Shown: positions 52,363-60,860 of the stretch, piece by piece
Layout of the letters: each line of letters starts with the position of its first letter
Position numbering within the stretch: position 1 is the first letter of the stretch
NCBI RefSeq assembly: GCF_002806975.1
Contig: NZ_NIHD01000014.1
Location: 1-64,000 of the forward strand
DNA length: 64,000 bases
Source of the DNA: Marinobacter aromaticivorans
Lineage (GTDB): Bacteria; Pseudomonadota; Gammaproteobacteria; Pseudomonadales; Oleiphilaceae
Direction: 5' to 3'
Notes under the pieces: model-generated
Seen by the model: only the letters and a program-made list of their open reading frames with translations
Database searches by the model: none
Told to the model about the DNA's origin: nothing
Made by a program: the position numbers and the translations under genes

Positions 52363-53223
52363 ATGACGGCGAGAGAATCCGATGTAGAAGACCACCGGGC
52401 GCGCTCCGCCTTTGTGCGGCAATTGATACAACGCACTGGAGAGCCCGATTCCTTGCCCCTGGCGTTCTCTAGCAGACCGCGACGGTCAATCGTAATGTTT
52501 TGGGACGACCTAGAGCGCCTTCCCGTTGATGTTGGTGAGTGTATTGAGTCGTGGAAACCGCTGCAGACGAAGGGCTTCGACGTTTTCCTATTCGATAGCA
52601 ACGGAGCCATAGAGTTCATTGCAAACCATCTGGGTCGGCGTCACGAGAACGTATACCGGAAGTGCTATCATCCCGCGATGCAATCTGATTACTTCCGGCT
52701 CTGCTACATCCTTGTGGAAGGCGGCTGTTACATTGACGCGGACGATGCCCACAACGGCCCTAGTGTCGAGAGCCTATTCGATGACGGTCGGTTGAAGATC
52801 CAGCCGCTTTGCTATGACGTCGCGACCGACCGAATGGTCCCGCCCGAGATATTTACCAAGCCGGGAGCAGACGCTCCGACTTGGATCTTCTATTTCAACA
52901 ACAACCCGTTGCTGGCAGCCCCCGGGCACCCCATCATCGAGCAAGCCCTTGCGAACGCGACCACAGCAATCGAGCGAATGACTGACGGTGAGCTGCCAGA
53001 GATCCAATCTACAACAGGCCCGGGCAACCTTACCCGCTCCATCTTCGATCTTGCGCAGCAGGACGATGGGACGGTGTCAACAACGGTGAGCACACTCCAC
53101 GTGCTACATGACTGGGAGAACGTCGCGAGCAGCCGGTGGCCTCTCAGCTACCGAAGCGACAGGAGGAACTGGCGGCTCTCGAACTGCCGGAAATACCAGC
53201 CTCCGAAGCAAGATTGCCCATGA
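52363..53223 (+). CDS. cassette 2: GT32-like glycosyltransferase
   Basis: 286 aa; start at the ATG with GGAGAG five bases upstream. The sugar-binding DxD-type region (YHPAMQSDYFRLCYILVEGGCYIDADD, Asp125-Ala-Asp127) matches the Gly_transf_sug/OCH1-like family (GT32, capsule or glycan mannosyl- and galactosyltransferases). HDWENVASSRWPLSYRSDRRNWR ends the conserved part. No membrane segment. Base composition is clearly more GC-rich than the flanking cassettes. The stop overlaps the next start (ATGA). Confidence 0.75.
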   Translation: MTARESDVEDHRARSAFVRQLIQRTGEPDSLPLAFSSRPRRSIVMFWDDLERLPVDVGECIESWKPLQTKGFDVFLFDSNGAIEFIANHLGRRHENVYRKCYHPAMQSDYFRLCYILVEGGCYIDADDAHNGPSVESLFDDGRLKIQPLCYDVATDRMVPPEIFTKPGADAPTWIFYFNNNPLLAAPGHPIIEQALANATTAIERMTDGELPEIQSTTGPGNLTRSIFDLAQQDDGTVSTTVSTLHVLHDWENVASSRWPLSYRSDRRNWRLSNCRKYQPPKQDCP

Positions 53224-55457
53224 ACCTGACCAAACCCATGTTCGCATTGAACAGGTTCTTTTACCGCCTCAAGCTTCAGGCGCGGCGGCTATTGCCGAGG
53301 CAGCGGTGCCACGCTTTCGGGCCTGCCCACCCAGACGGGCGAGTTGAGCGGATTTACGTCATCAACCTCGATCGCCAGCCCGACCGCTGGGCCGCTATAA
53401 AGCGCGAGCTAGATCAGATACTGGACTGCTCGGGGAACGCTCTCTCGGAGCGGACCGTGCGCTTTCCTGCCTGCGACGCGAGGAGCTTTGCGGGTTCACC
53501 CAAGGCGGACGACGAAGTAGATCCGATTTACACCCTTCGAGATCAGCTCTTCGTCGAGCCCCAACCGCGTATACTGCCGCACCGGCTCGACCTCGATCGC
53601 CCGATCCAGATGAGTTGGCAAGAAGTCGCAGTCGCCCGCTCCCATGTCGCCGTATGGCGCCAGATCGCGACAGGTGAAGACGCCTACGCGCTTGTGCTTG
53701 AGGACGACGCTTGTTTCGACTGTGGGTTCGGCCGATACGCCGACCAGACTTGGCATGAACTTGCGCGCGACCGCAATAGCACTGGCCCCTTCGATTTGCT
53801 CTACCTCTCCTACAAGGAGGTGAAGGGTGGCGCCCAGAAAACTCTTCTTTCAGCTAGTGTGTTCCGACCGGTACGGGGTCTCTGGTACCTCTCGGGCTAC
53901 GTCCTTTCACGCGAGGGGGCGCGAAAGCTGATTCGAATGCTGCCCTGCCAGGGACCGGTCGACCTTTGGATAAACCACCGGTTCGACGCGCTCGAAGTGC
54001 GGGCGACGCGGCGGTCAATAGTTAGTCAGCGATCCGACTGGGGCTCGGCCAATTCATATTCGATTCTGCCGGCCCTGACCCGAATCGGCGTCTTGGACTG
54101 CGAAGGGCCGTCGGTATTCCAAAACCGGCCGCAGCAAAGGCCGGTATTTGCCTTCGGCGAGGAGGGCTCGGGCTTAACTTCGCTTGCGATGGCACTTTCG
54201 ATGCTTGGTTATCGATGCTGCTCCGACCTCCAGGACCTTCCTGAAGAGGAGCGGGTGCAACTCCTCTCGGGATCGAGCGACCGGGTATTTGATGCTTACG
54301 TGAACATTGGGGCTCTGATGGCGAGTGCCGCGACGCTGAGGGAGTGCTATCCTGAGGCCAAGTTTATCGTCACCACCTGCAATGACACGGCCTCGAAGGA
54401 CAAAGGGGGCAGCCTGCCTGGCGAACTGAGCGACGCAGAGGTCACCGTGCTGCACCTGAACGCTGTCGACAAGTGGAAGACCGTCTGCGAGCACCTGAGA
54501 TGCGCCCCGCCGGTAGCCGCCTTCCCCGAGGTTGCCGATCTCGGCCAAAGGCCACTCCTGGACGAGGATGCCAAAGAGATGTCTGCTGTAAAACTGCCGA
54601 GCGAGCAGCGGCGCGATATGTCGCCCTGGGTGATCGAGTCTCGTTCCATGTGGCGTGGTATCCACGCTTGTTCGCCCGCAAGTATAGCTGCGCGCATGGT
54701 CTTCGATGACCCCTTGGAGAGCCTTGACAGCGAGCGCTGGCTGGTGAGGGACGACACCTTCCCGGGGAACCTTGGCCTTTTCCGTCCTGCCAATGTTGCA
54801 TGCCGGGATGGGATCGGGGCCGTGCTCAGCGTGAGGCGCGAGAGGCTTGGTGTCCGCGACTTCAGCGCCGCGTCAATTTCTAGCCGCGACCGGTTCCTAT
54901 ACGGTAGATTCGAAACGACGCTACAGGCATCAAAGGTGCCCGGCGTGATAACTGGGTTCTTCTTACACCGCGACTCACCCAGGCAGGAGATCGACGTGGA
55001 GATCGTAGGCAAGCGCTCCAACTGTCTCCTGGTAAACGTTTTCTATAATCCTGGCGCTGAAGGCGCGAGGTTCGACTACGGATACCGAGGTTCGCCGACC
55101 ACTATCGGCCTCGGTTTTGACGCGTCGGAGTCGCCCCACCGCTTCGCCATTGAGTGGGGCCCTGACGAGATCCGCTGGTTCGTAGACGACCAATTAGTAC
55201 ACAAGCGTGTAAACTGGGCCCCAACTCCGATTCCCCAGCTACCGATGTCCCTGCACCTTAATCTATGGCCCTCGCGCTCGCGCGAACTCGCCGGGCGTCT
55301 TGCCCAGCGACAGCTGCCGGCCACTGCGGCGGTGAAGTCGATCGCCATCGAGGCAAACCTAGCCACGAGCCTGAATTACGACAGAGAGCACCCTATAGCG
55401 CCTAACAACAGCATCCAGCGTACCGCGCTGCGCGCCGCCGCTGATGCTGGGCGCTAG
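53220..55457 (+). CDS. cassette 2: GT25 glycosyltransferase fused to a GH16 domain
   Basis: 745 aa from the ATG overlapping the GT32-like stop; a GTG 28 codons upstream in the same frame is an alternative. Residues ~40-270: GT25-type (LPS galactosyltransferase-like) domain with RIYVINLDRQPDRW, VARSHVAVWRQI and LVLEDDACF (~160). Middle: ~275-480 without clear assignment (sulfotransferase-like PVFAFGEEGSGLTSLAMAL is possible). Residues ~505-720: GH16-type beta-jellyroll with the catalytic pattern E590-I-D592-V-E594 and RFAIEWGPDEIRWFVDDQLV. The tail NNSIQRTALRAAADAGR is encoded by the attC. Would build and trim or remodel a surface glycan (inference). Confidence 0.75.
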   Translation: MNLTKPMFALNRFFYRLKLQARRLLPRQRCHAFGPAHPDGRVERIYVINLDRQPDRWAAIKRELDQILDCSGNALSERTVRFPACDARSFAGSPKADDEVDPIYTLRDQLFVEPQPRILPHRLDLDRPIQMSWQEVAVARSHVAVWRQIATGEDAYALVLEDDACFDCGFGRYADQTWHELARDRNSTGPFDLLYLSYKEVKGGAQKTLLSASVFRPVRGLWYLSGYVLSREGARKLIRMLPCQGPVDLWINHRFDALEVRATRRSIVSQRSDWGSANSYSILPALTRIGVLDCEGPSVFQNRPQQRPVFAFGEEGSGLTSLAMALSMLGYRCCSDLQDLPEEERVQLLSGSSDRVFDAYVNIGALMASAATLRECYPEAKFIVTTCNDTASKDKGGSLPGELSDAEVTVLHLNAVDKWKTVCEHLRCAPPVAAFPEVADLGQRPLLDEDAKEMSAVKLPSEQRRDMSPWVIESRSMWRGIHACSPASIAARMVFDDPLESLDSERWLVRDDTFPGNLGLFRPANVACRDGIGAVLSVRRERLGVRDFSAASISSRDRFLYGRFETTLQASKVPGVITGFFLHRDSPRQEIDVEIVGKRSNCLLVNVFYNPGAEGARFDYGYRGSPTTIGLGFDASESPHRFAIEWGPDEIRWFVDDQLVHKRVNWAPTPIPQLPMSLHLNLWPSRSRELAGRLAQRQLPATAAVKSIAIEANLATSLNYDREHPIAPNNSIQRTALRAAADAGR

Positions 55458-55459
55458 AT
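55400..55459 (+). other. attC: attC site 2 (60 bp)
   Basis: Starts GCCTAACAA and ends GCGCTAGAT. The internal arms CAGCATCcAGCG and CGCTGATGCTG pair with one unpaired base, the classic asymmetric attC hairpin. The R' core is degenerate (GCTAG for GTTAG). The upstream gene reads through it. Confidence 0.85.
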
Positions 55460-55494
55460 TTCACGAGCAAGGTTAACCCCACCATGGAGGGCGT

Positions 55495-57252
55495 ATGTCG
55501 GCTCTACTCGAAATGGTAGAAATTCGGAACTACAAGTCGTGCAAGGAAACAAAGATTCAGCTGGAGCGGTTTACACCGCTGATTGGATACAACAACTCAG
55601 GCAAGTCCAATATCATTTCGGCAATCCAGTGGTTATTACGAAAATCGGTGTTGGATGAAGGATCGTTCAATGACACGGAACGACCTTTGGAGGTTGTCGG
55701 GCGAGTAGTTGGCGTCTCTGAGGAAGCGCTAAGCGTCTTAACCGCCGAGCAGCAACAGAAGATTCGGCCGTACATTGATAATGAGGTTCTAACGCTAAAG
55801 CGCGTTCAGCCGTCCCCCGGAGGCAAGGCGGCAGATATTAAGTTGCATGTGTTAAATCCGACCAATTCCCAATGGGCGGCAAATCCAACTGGCATCGATA
55901 ACGCAATTTCGTCACTACTACCAGAACCCATCCGAATTGGTGCAATGGAAGATGCCGCCGAAGACTCTGCGAAGTCAAAAACCACGACGACAATTGGAAA
56001 GCTACTCGCTGAATTCATTGAGCCGGTCCGGCAGGCTCATGAGGCAGAGATAAACCAGCACTTAGGCCAGGTCGAGCAACAGCTCTCAGCAGACGGGACC
56101 TCAAGGCTTGCAGAGTTCAATGCAATTGATGATTCCATAAATCAGAAGATAAACGATCTGTTCCCTGGAGTTGGCGTAAAGCTGCATTTTCCTACCCCTA
56201 CCTTGGACGATCTGATCAAGGCCGGAACCGTAAAGGTTTATGAAGACGCGGGGGTTGCGCGTGGCTTCTCGTCGTATGGGCATGGTGCGCAAAGAGCCAT
56301 TCAAATGACGCTAGTGAGACACTTGGCAGAAGTAAAGCGTGGCGCTGGGCAGGCGGATGGGAGCACACTGCTTCTGATAGATGAGCCTGAGCTATATCTT
56401 CATCCTTTTGCAATTGAGCACATTCGGGAAGCACTGAAAACTCTCTCTGAGAATGGATACCAGATCATCGTATCAACGCACTCTGCGCAAATGGTGAAGG
56501 CTAAAGATGCTCAAGATGCTCTACTTATCCGGAAATCACCCGCTAACGGAACGTTTGCGCGTCAGCGTTTACGTGACGCTATTCAGATAGTGGTTCCAGA
56601 TTCAGCGCATGCTATGGAACAGTTATTCACGCTTGCGCATGCAAGCCAAATGCTTTTTTCAGATAAGGTTTTGCTAACCGAGGGAAAAACAGAACTTCGC
56701 CTGCTTCCAGTAATATTTGAACACCTCAATAATAGAACGCTTGGGCAGAATAAGATCGCTCTGATTGCGCAGAGTGGTGTAAACGACACCAAGAAATCAA
56801 TGCAAATACTTCAAGAAATGGATCTTCCATCGAAGGCAATAGTTGATCTTGACTATGCGTTCAAAGGTGGCCATATCCATGGATTTGTTCCACAAGGAAA
56901 TGCAGATGTTGCTGCCATTAAGCAAATTCTCGCACGTCTTGCGGCAGCGAATCGAATAACCCTTGACCAAAGTGGCCTTCCGATGAAAGGGGTTGTGAAA
57001 GCGGCAGAGGCTTACGCCATTCTTGCACGGGAGGTGGATGCTGCCCCGCACATCGACGCGCTTCACAATCTCCTCCTTGGACAGGGGATCTGGCTCTGGA
57101 AAAAGGGATCCATCGAAGATCATCTAGGCTTGCCGTCGAAAGATGAGAGAGCGTGGGCACACTTTCAGACTGAACTTGATCGTGTTGGAATACAGGCGCT
57201 GAGTCCTGAGCCGCAAAGTGTGCGCGACATGGTCGCGTGGGTGACGGCGTGA
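55495..57252 (+). CDS. cassette 3: OLD-family ATP-dependent nuclease (AAA + TOPRIM)
   Basis: 585 aa with GGAGG before the ATG. Walker A GYNNSGKS (31-38), ABC-type signature region (RGFSSYGHGAQRAIQMTL, ~253), Walker B LLLIDEPELYLHP (~290-302) and IIVSTHSAQM (~323). A C-terminal TOPRIM domain follows with LLTEGKTELRLLPV (~393) and AIVDLDYAF (~448). OLD and GajA-type enzymes nick or degrade phage DNA. No UvrD-like GajB follows, so this is a solo (class 1-like) OLD protein, likely anti-phage. Confidence 0.85.
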   Translation: MSALLEMVEIRNYKSCKETKIQLERFTPLIGYNNSGKSNIISAIQWLLRKSVLDEGSFNDTERPLEVVGRVVGVSEEALSVLTAEQQQKIRPYIDNEVLTLKRVQPSPGGKAADIKLHVLNPTNSQWAANPTGIDNAISSLLPEPIRIGAMEDAAEDSAKSKTTTTIGKLLAEFIEPVRQAHEAEINQHLGQVEQQLSADGTSRLAEFNAIDDSINQKINDLFPGVGVKLHFPTPTLDDLIKAGTVKVYEDAGVARGFSSYGHGAQRAIQMTLVRHLAEVKRGAGQADGSTLLLIDEPELYLHPFAIEHIREALKTLSENGYQIIVSTHSAQMVKAKDAQDALLIRKSPANGTFARQRLRDAIQIVVPDSAHAMEQLFTLAHASQMLFSDKVLLTEGKTELRLLPVIFEHLNNRTLGQNKIALIAQSGVNDTKKSMQILQEMDLPSKAIVDLDYAFKGGHIHGFVPQGNADVAAIKQILARLAAANRITLDQSGLPMKGVVKAAEAYAILAREVDAAPHIDALHNLLLGQGIWLWKKGSIEDHLGLPSKDERAWAHFQTELDRVGIQALSPEPQSVRDMVAWVTA

Positions 57253-57253
57253 T

Positions 57254-57325
57254 GTCTAACCAGCGCATGTTGCCGGACTGGCTTTCCGCTGCGCTCCAAA
57301 CCAGCAGCAAATACGGGCGTTAGCC
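57254..57325 (+). other. attC: attC site 3 (72 bp)
   Basis: Starts GTCTAACCAG one base after the OLD stop and ends GGGCGTTAGCC. The interior has pairable arms (CCGGACTGGCTTTCCG). The next cassette gene starts 4 bp after it. Confidence 0.85.
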
Positions 57326-57329
57326 AATT

Positions 57330-57740
57330 ATGGAAAAGTTACTGAGTCTACACCGTTACTACATCTGGGCTAATAGGCTTCGGGGGTATTTTGAATCAAC
57401 CCTGAGCAGCCAAAAGGCAGGTAATTCCGTTCGGGTCGAATTTGCGGACGATACGGGCTTGTTTCTCGCTCAGTGGTATACCTCGCTATACGTTGTAATT
57501 GAAGGTTGGAAGGAGCTGAAACTTTCTGACTTCGAGATCGATCGGTTAATCGCGTCCCCAAACACAGAACTTCTTCGCCGTTTTAGGAACGGGGTATGTC
57601 ACTTTCAGGGCCAATATTTTGATGCTAGGTTCTCCGAGGTGCTGAACGCAGAGGGCCTGGTTGCGTGGGTTAGAGAGTTAAACCGGGAATTTGGCCGATA
57701 TTTCCTCGAGGAGCTCAAACAGCAGGTGCCTAATGGCTAA
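57330..57740 (+). CDS. cassette 4: HEPN-like small protein
   Basis: 136 aa, helical. The segment LLRRFRNGVCHFQGQYFD contains R-N-x3-H (RNGVCH, ~87-92), the R-x4-6-H motif of HEPN ribonucleases, preceded by a suitable helix. HEPN proteins act as toxins or RNA-cutting defence effectors. No antitoxin-like neighbour is seen in the cassette. No ribosome site precedes the ATG; translation from an attC-borne signal is possible. Confidence 0.55.
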   Translation: MEKLLSLHRYYIWANRLRGYFESTLSSQKAGNSVRVEFADDTGLFLAQWYTSLYVVIEGWKELKLSDFEIDRLIASPNTELLRRFRNGVCHFQGQYFDARFSEVLNAEGLVAWVRELNREFGRYFLEELKQQVPNG

Positions 57741-57806
57741 CCAATCGCTCAAGTCCACCACTTTTCCGGCGCGATGCGCCTCTAAACCGGCCGCTCAGCC
57801 TAGGCT
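57735..57806 (+). other. attC: probable degenerate attC site 4
   Basis: Begins GGCTAACCA overlapping the preceding stop, with an internal palindrome CCGGCGCGATGCGCC...CCGGCCG. The expected right core GTTAGCC is replaced by GCCTAGGC, so it may no longer recombine. Confidence 0.5.
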
Positions 57807-57819
57807 CTATGAATAAGTT

Positions 57820-59028
57820 ATGAATAAGAATTGCACGCATCCATCTCTGCAATGCCTGAATCAATATGACTTGATTCGCAAATACCAGTGCGAGTTTTGT
57901 AAAGAGGTGATGATGTGCACCTGTGATAGGGAGCACGGCGAGCGGTTCTTGCCTCACCAGCTTAAATTTGGTTCTTGGTATGGTTCCAGAGAGAGGGTGC
58001 CAGTCACACTTGGATTTCAGGACAATACGTGTCCGGAATGCAGAGGAGAAAAGCCCGAAGCTGCTCCGAAAGCTCCTATGCATGGGGCAACATCGAAGAT
58101 AGCTAGGTACTACTGGCGTGAGATATTTTTTGAGACCACCAAGAGATTCTACGATTCCCATCCAGAGATTGACCCGAACGAGCGTGGCCTATCTGAGTTT
58201 AGTTTTCCGGAGGAACGGAGGCTTATAGAGAAGCAAGTTATTGAAGAAATAAAAGATCTTCATGAAATTTCCCCTAAATATCAATACAACGAGCTATCTC
58301 AGTCTGAAGTTATATCTCAAACGAACACCGAATTTGTTCTCGTCAATGTCGAACACGTTAAAACTGAAGAGAGGAAAGTCGGTATTCGAGACGACAACGA
58401 AATCGTCACTGTAGAAGAATTTGCATCTCGTTATTTTAAACGTCTCGGATACAGTGTGATGCATGTTGAGAGTGTGCCCTTTCACGTTTTGTTCGGTGTT
58501 TTCATGTTTCTCGTTATCCAAGATATTGGGGATGAGAAAGGTCGCTTCGTCCAGTTTGGAAGCAGAAACGATTTTGATAGCGGTAGGTCGGATGAAGGCC
58601 CAATATCTACCGTCCTTCCAGATGACTTCGGACGTAAATCGTACTACGAAAGACAAAAAGAGTTGGTAAATTGGCACATAAGTGAATTAGACGATCCTGA
58701 ATGGTTATTCGATTATTGGCTTGGTCATAGTTCTGACTTTAGGCAATATCTTTGGGCGCACCGTGATAGTGACGTTTCAAAAGCGAAAGAAGTAATGCGT
58801 GTACTCGGACTGGAAAACTTAAAGAAGGTGCTCCATTACTTATCTATGGATTATTGGGGAAATTTTTGCGGATGGCCTGATTTGTTGGTTCACAATGACG
58901 ATGAGATTCGATTCGTTGAAGTTAAGTCAAAGAACGACAAACTGAGTGAAGACCAGAAAAATTGGCTCTTGGGTAATCACGCCCACATGGGGTTTAATGC
59001 AACAATTTTTAAAGTTGGAAAAGCGTAA
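57820..59028 (+). CDS. cassette 5: VRR-NUC nuclease with zinc-binding N-terminus
   Basis: 402 aa, notably AT-rich. N-terminal cysteine motifs (QCEFCKEVMMCTC and NTCPECRGE, ~24-77) suggest a zinc ribbon. The C-terminal ~60 residues are a VRR-NUC (FAN1-like PD-(D/E)XK) domain: GNFCGWPDLLV (Asp ~354) and IRFVEVKSKNDKLSEDQKNWLL (Glu366, Lys368). The middle (HVLFGVFMFLVIQ, RVLGLENLKKVLHYLSMDYWG) is unassigned. VRR-NUC enzymes cut structured or damaged DNA; in this setting a phage-defence or DNA-processing role is likely. Confidence 0.75.
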   Translation: MNKNCTHPSLQCLNQYDLIRKYQCEFCKEVMMCTCDREHGERFLPHQLKFGSWYGSRERVPVTLGFQDNTCPECRGEKPEAAPKAPMHGATSKIARYYWREIFFETTKRFYDSHPEIDPNERGLSEFSFPEERRLIEKQVIEEIKDLHEISPKYQYNELSQSEVISQTNTEFVLVNVEHVKTEERKVGIRDDNEIVTVEEFASRYFKRLGYSVMHVESVPFHVLFGVFMFLVIQDIGDEKGRFVQFGSRNDFDSGRSDEGPISTVLPDDFGRKSYYERQKELVNWHISELDDPEWLFDYWLGHSSDFRQYLWAHRDSDVSKAKEVMRVLGLENLKKVLHYLSMDYWGNFCGWPDLLVHNDDEIRFVEVKSKNDKLSEDQKNWLLGNHAHMGFNATIFKVGKA

Positions 59029-59407
59029 ATATATGGTTTTGCCGGACAATTTTTCTACCTCTTCGCGGTTCCAGAATAGACGAAAAGCGTGGCGTTATTG
59101 CACCATCTCACTGTTCGCTTTGCGACCCCAGCCTGCATTTCGCAGAAATTCAAGAATTGTGAGCGACGAGACAATATTTTGCCTTGTACCTCGCACAAGG
59201 CTGGTGTAATTTTCAAATAGTGCCTCACCGGGTCATTCGGCACGCCGCCTCGTCGGGACCCATCTCTCCAGATCGCGCACCTCCGCGCACCTTTACCCAA
59301 AAGCAGATTAAACAGACCTCTTTGATAGTCCCACCCCTTTCCTGAGGGTGTTTTGCCGTGCCTGTGAGTTTCTCAGGGCAGGGCAGACCGCCTTTTGGTT
59401 TCTCCGG
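59029..59407. other. gap after the cassette array
   Basis: No convincing gene. Near the VRR-NUC stop a lone core GCGTTATTG (59092-59100) could be the right end of a decayed fifth attC, but no matching left core was found. A hairpin GCCTTGT-acctcgc-ACAAGGC lies at 59181-59201 without a T run. Confidence 0.35.
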
Positions 59408-59506
59408 ATCTTGTTGCTGTTTGTTCTCTGAACAACGGCACCTGATAAGCATCCTCAATCTAGCCACGAAACGGATGCGATCGCCACGGCGATTTGGCTT
59501 AACACT
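59408..59506 (+). ncRNA. repeated structured leader RNA, copy A
   Basis: About 99 nt ending 15 nt before the gene at 59522. It folds into three hairpins: TTGTTC-tct-GAACAA (59421-59435), GCATCC ... GGATGC (59449-59478) and ATCGC-cacg-GCGAT (59480-59493), then a conserved TTGGCTTAACACT. A second copy at 60168 keeps the pairings with changed bases. It is likely a cis-regulatory element of the small-gene operon. Confidence 0.65.
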
Positions 59507-59521
59507 AAACCGGAGAAAATT

Positions 59522-59812
59522 ATGTTTACTGCAAAAGAAAAACTTTTCATTCGAAACTCTGAACTTCATGCACGATGGAGGGCAGCAATGTTAAGTGTCA
59601 ACGCAAGTTCGATGGCACCAACATCTGTCGCTCTTTGGGAGTTGCTGATTAACGGCGACCTCCTTCGACTGGCAATCTATCTCGTTCTCACGACAGTTAT
59701 TGTGAGCCTGAATATCATATGCGCTGGCAAAATTGCTCACTACAAGCAATCCGTAGAGCGAATCCGAATGCGACTGGATCACCCGCCCAACAGGTCTGAA
59801 AGACTTGAATAG
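59522..59812 (+). CDS. hypothetical membrane protein
   Basis: 96 aa, GGAGA ribosome site. One strong membrane segment (LLRLAIYLVLTTVIVSLNIICAG) with a basic cytoplasmic side. Follows the leader-RNA copy A. No family recognised. Confidence 0.65.
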   Translation: MFTAKEKLFIRNSELHARWRAAMLSVNASSMAPTSVALWELLINGDLLRLAIYLVLTTVIVSLNIICAGKIAHYKQSVERIRMRLDHPPNRSERLE

Positions 59813-59852
59813 CGGATAAAAATCCACCAACATTCACAAGGAGACGTTAACT

Positions 59853-59990
59853 ATGGAGCTTTCCATGCTTATTTTTATGACGTGCTTTGCAGCTGTCGTA
59901 GTAAGCAGCGTTTTGATAGCGGCCCACATCGACTCGAAGAACGAGCAGCTATTGATTGCTGAAGTCGAACGCGAAGAGAAAAATCTCTAG
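59853..59990 (+). CDS. 45-aa single-pass membrane protein
   Basis: ATG with AAGGAGA ten bases upstream, TAG stop. Hydrophobic segment MLIFMTCFAAVVVSSVLIAA followed by a charged tail ending EREEKNL. The strong ribosome site and coding-like sequence support it despite its size. It lies 40 bp after the previous membrane protein. Confidence 0.6.
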   Translation: MELSMLIFMTCFAAVVVSSVLIAAHIDSKNEQLLIAEVEREEKNL

Positions 59991-60167
59991 GCCTACGGCC
60001 TTAACTCTGTTCGTTTCTACGAACACATCCCCGACAGACCGCATGATCCTCGGTTGATACTCAACTGCTTGGTTTCGTGCGTCTGTCTTTCCCAACTCCC
60101 TCACGAGCATTGCGGCCTGGACCCGTATCCGGATCCAGACTTGAATGCTTTTCCTGTGATTCCTCGA

Positions 60168-60263
60168 ATCTTGTTGCTGCAGTTCAACTGAACTCGGCAC
60201 TTGATCAGCGTCCTCACCTAGCCATGAAACGGACGCGGTTGCTACGGCAATTGGCTTAACACT
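60168..60263 (+). ncRNA. repeated structured leader RNA, copy B
   Basis: About 96 nt ending 17 nt before the gene at 60281. Hairpins AGTTC-aact-GAACT (60181-60194), GCGTCC ... GGACGC (60208-60236) and GTTGC-tacg-GCAAT (60238-60251), then TTGGCTTAACACT. Relative to copy A, A-T became G-C in hairpin 2 and C-G became T-A in hairpin 3, so pairing is conserved while sequence changes. The third loop is a UNCG tetraloop in this copy. Confidence 0.65.
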
Positions 60264-60280
60264 CCAAAGGAATCACTCAC

Positions 60281-60517
60281 ATGAATCGAAGTGAACACGA
60301 TGCCAACAGGCATCTCTCTCAATTCGTCACCCAGGTTGATGAAGTCATCCAACAGGCAATCGAAAAGGCGGACAAAGGACGTTTTGTTGTTGCCACTTCT
60401 GAGGCCGGCAATGTGCTGCTACTGCCGCACTTTAATGCCTCTCTGAGACAGGATCTGACTTGGGTTTATGACACCGAGTTCGGGTACGTCTTCTCACCTG
60501 AGAAAAGGAGTGCCTGA
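60281..60517 (+). CDS. hypothetical 78-aa protein
   Basis: AAGGAA ribosome site; preceded by leader RNA copy B. Soluble, helical N-terminal half (LSQFVTQVDEVIQQAIEKADK) and beta C-terminal half (VVATSEAGNVLLLPHF, WVYDTEFGYVFS). The stop shares TGATG with the next gene. No family recognised. Confidence 0.65.
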   Translation: MNRSEHDANRHLSQFVTQVDEVIQQAIEKADKGRFVVATSEAGNVLLLPHFNASLRQDLTWVYDTEFGYVFSPEKRSA

Positions 60518-60858
60518 TGGAACTCATTTTGGGTCTATCTGCAATCCTGGTCCTGATGTTCGGTGGCAGGATTCTGCTTTTCTTGGTCGACCTCGGTTTC
60601 GAAACTGGAGACCGTTTTCTCGCAGCGTGTGAACGTCGTTTGACGCTGTATACGAAAGCTTTGCTTCGAGGAATGGTCTTCGCGATTCGCTGGGTTTTCC
60701 ATCGATTCTACAAGCCCGAACCCGAGCAAATGACCATTCGGTCAATCATCGATTCTCCTGCGGAACTTCAGCACATGAGAAATCAGCACCTCCTTCAATC
60801 CGGCAAGCGTGCGCCTGTTGAGATTGAATACTCTCAACCTAAGCTGAAAGGGAAATAG
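60517..60858 (+). CDS. hypothetical membrane protein upstream of ssb
   Basis: 113 aa. One or two N-terminal membrane segments (LILGLSAILVLMFGGRILLFLVDLGF, then a weaker LLRGMVFAIRWVFH) and a soluble basic tail. Overlaps the preceding stop and ends 2 bp before ssb, so it is in the ssb operon. No family recognised. Confidence 0.6.
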   Translation: MELILGLSAILVLMFGGRILLFLVDLGFETGDRFLAACERRLTLYTKALLRGMVFAIRWVFHRFYKPEPEQMTIRSIIDSPAELQHMRNQHLLQSGKRAPVEIEYSQPKLKGK

Positions 60859-60860
60859 TC

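Noticed and set aside
53108..53347. 79-aa frame across the GT32/GT25 junction
   Set aside because: It is a third frame in a GC-rich junction where both neighbouring genes read well; considered a shadow. A frameshift fusing the two glycosyltransferases was also considered, but the ATGA overlap and the normal end of the GT32-like protein make two genes more likely.
55495..57740. Gabija (GajAB) defence system
   Set aside because: The OLD-like protein resembles GajA, but the following gene is a 136-aa protein and not a UvrD-like helicase.
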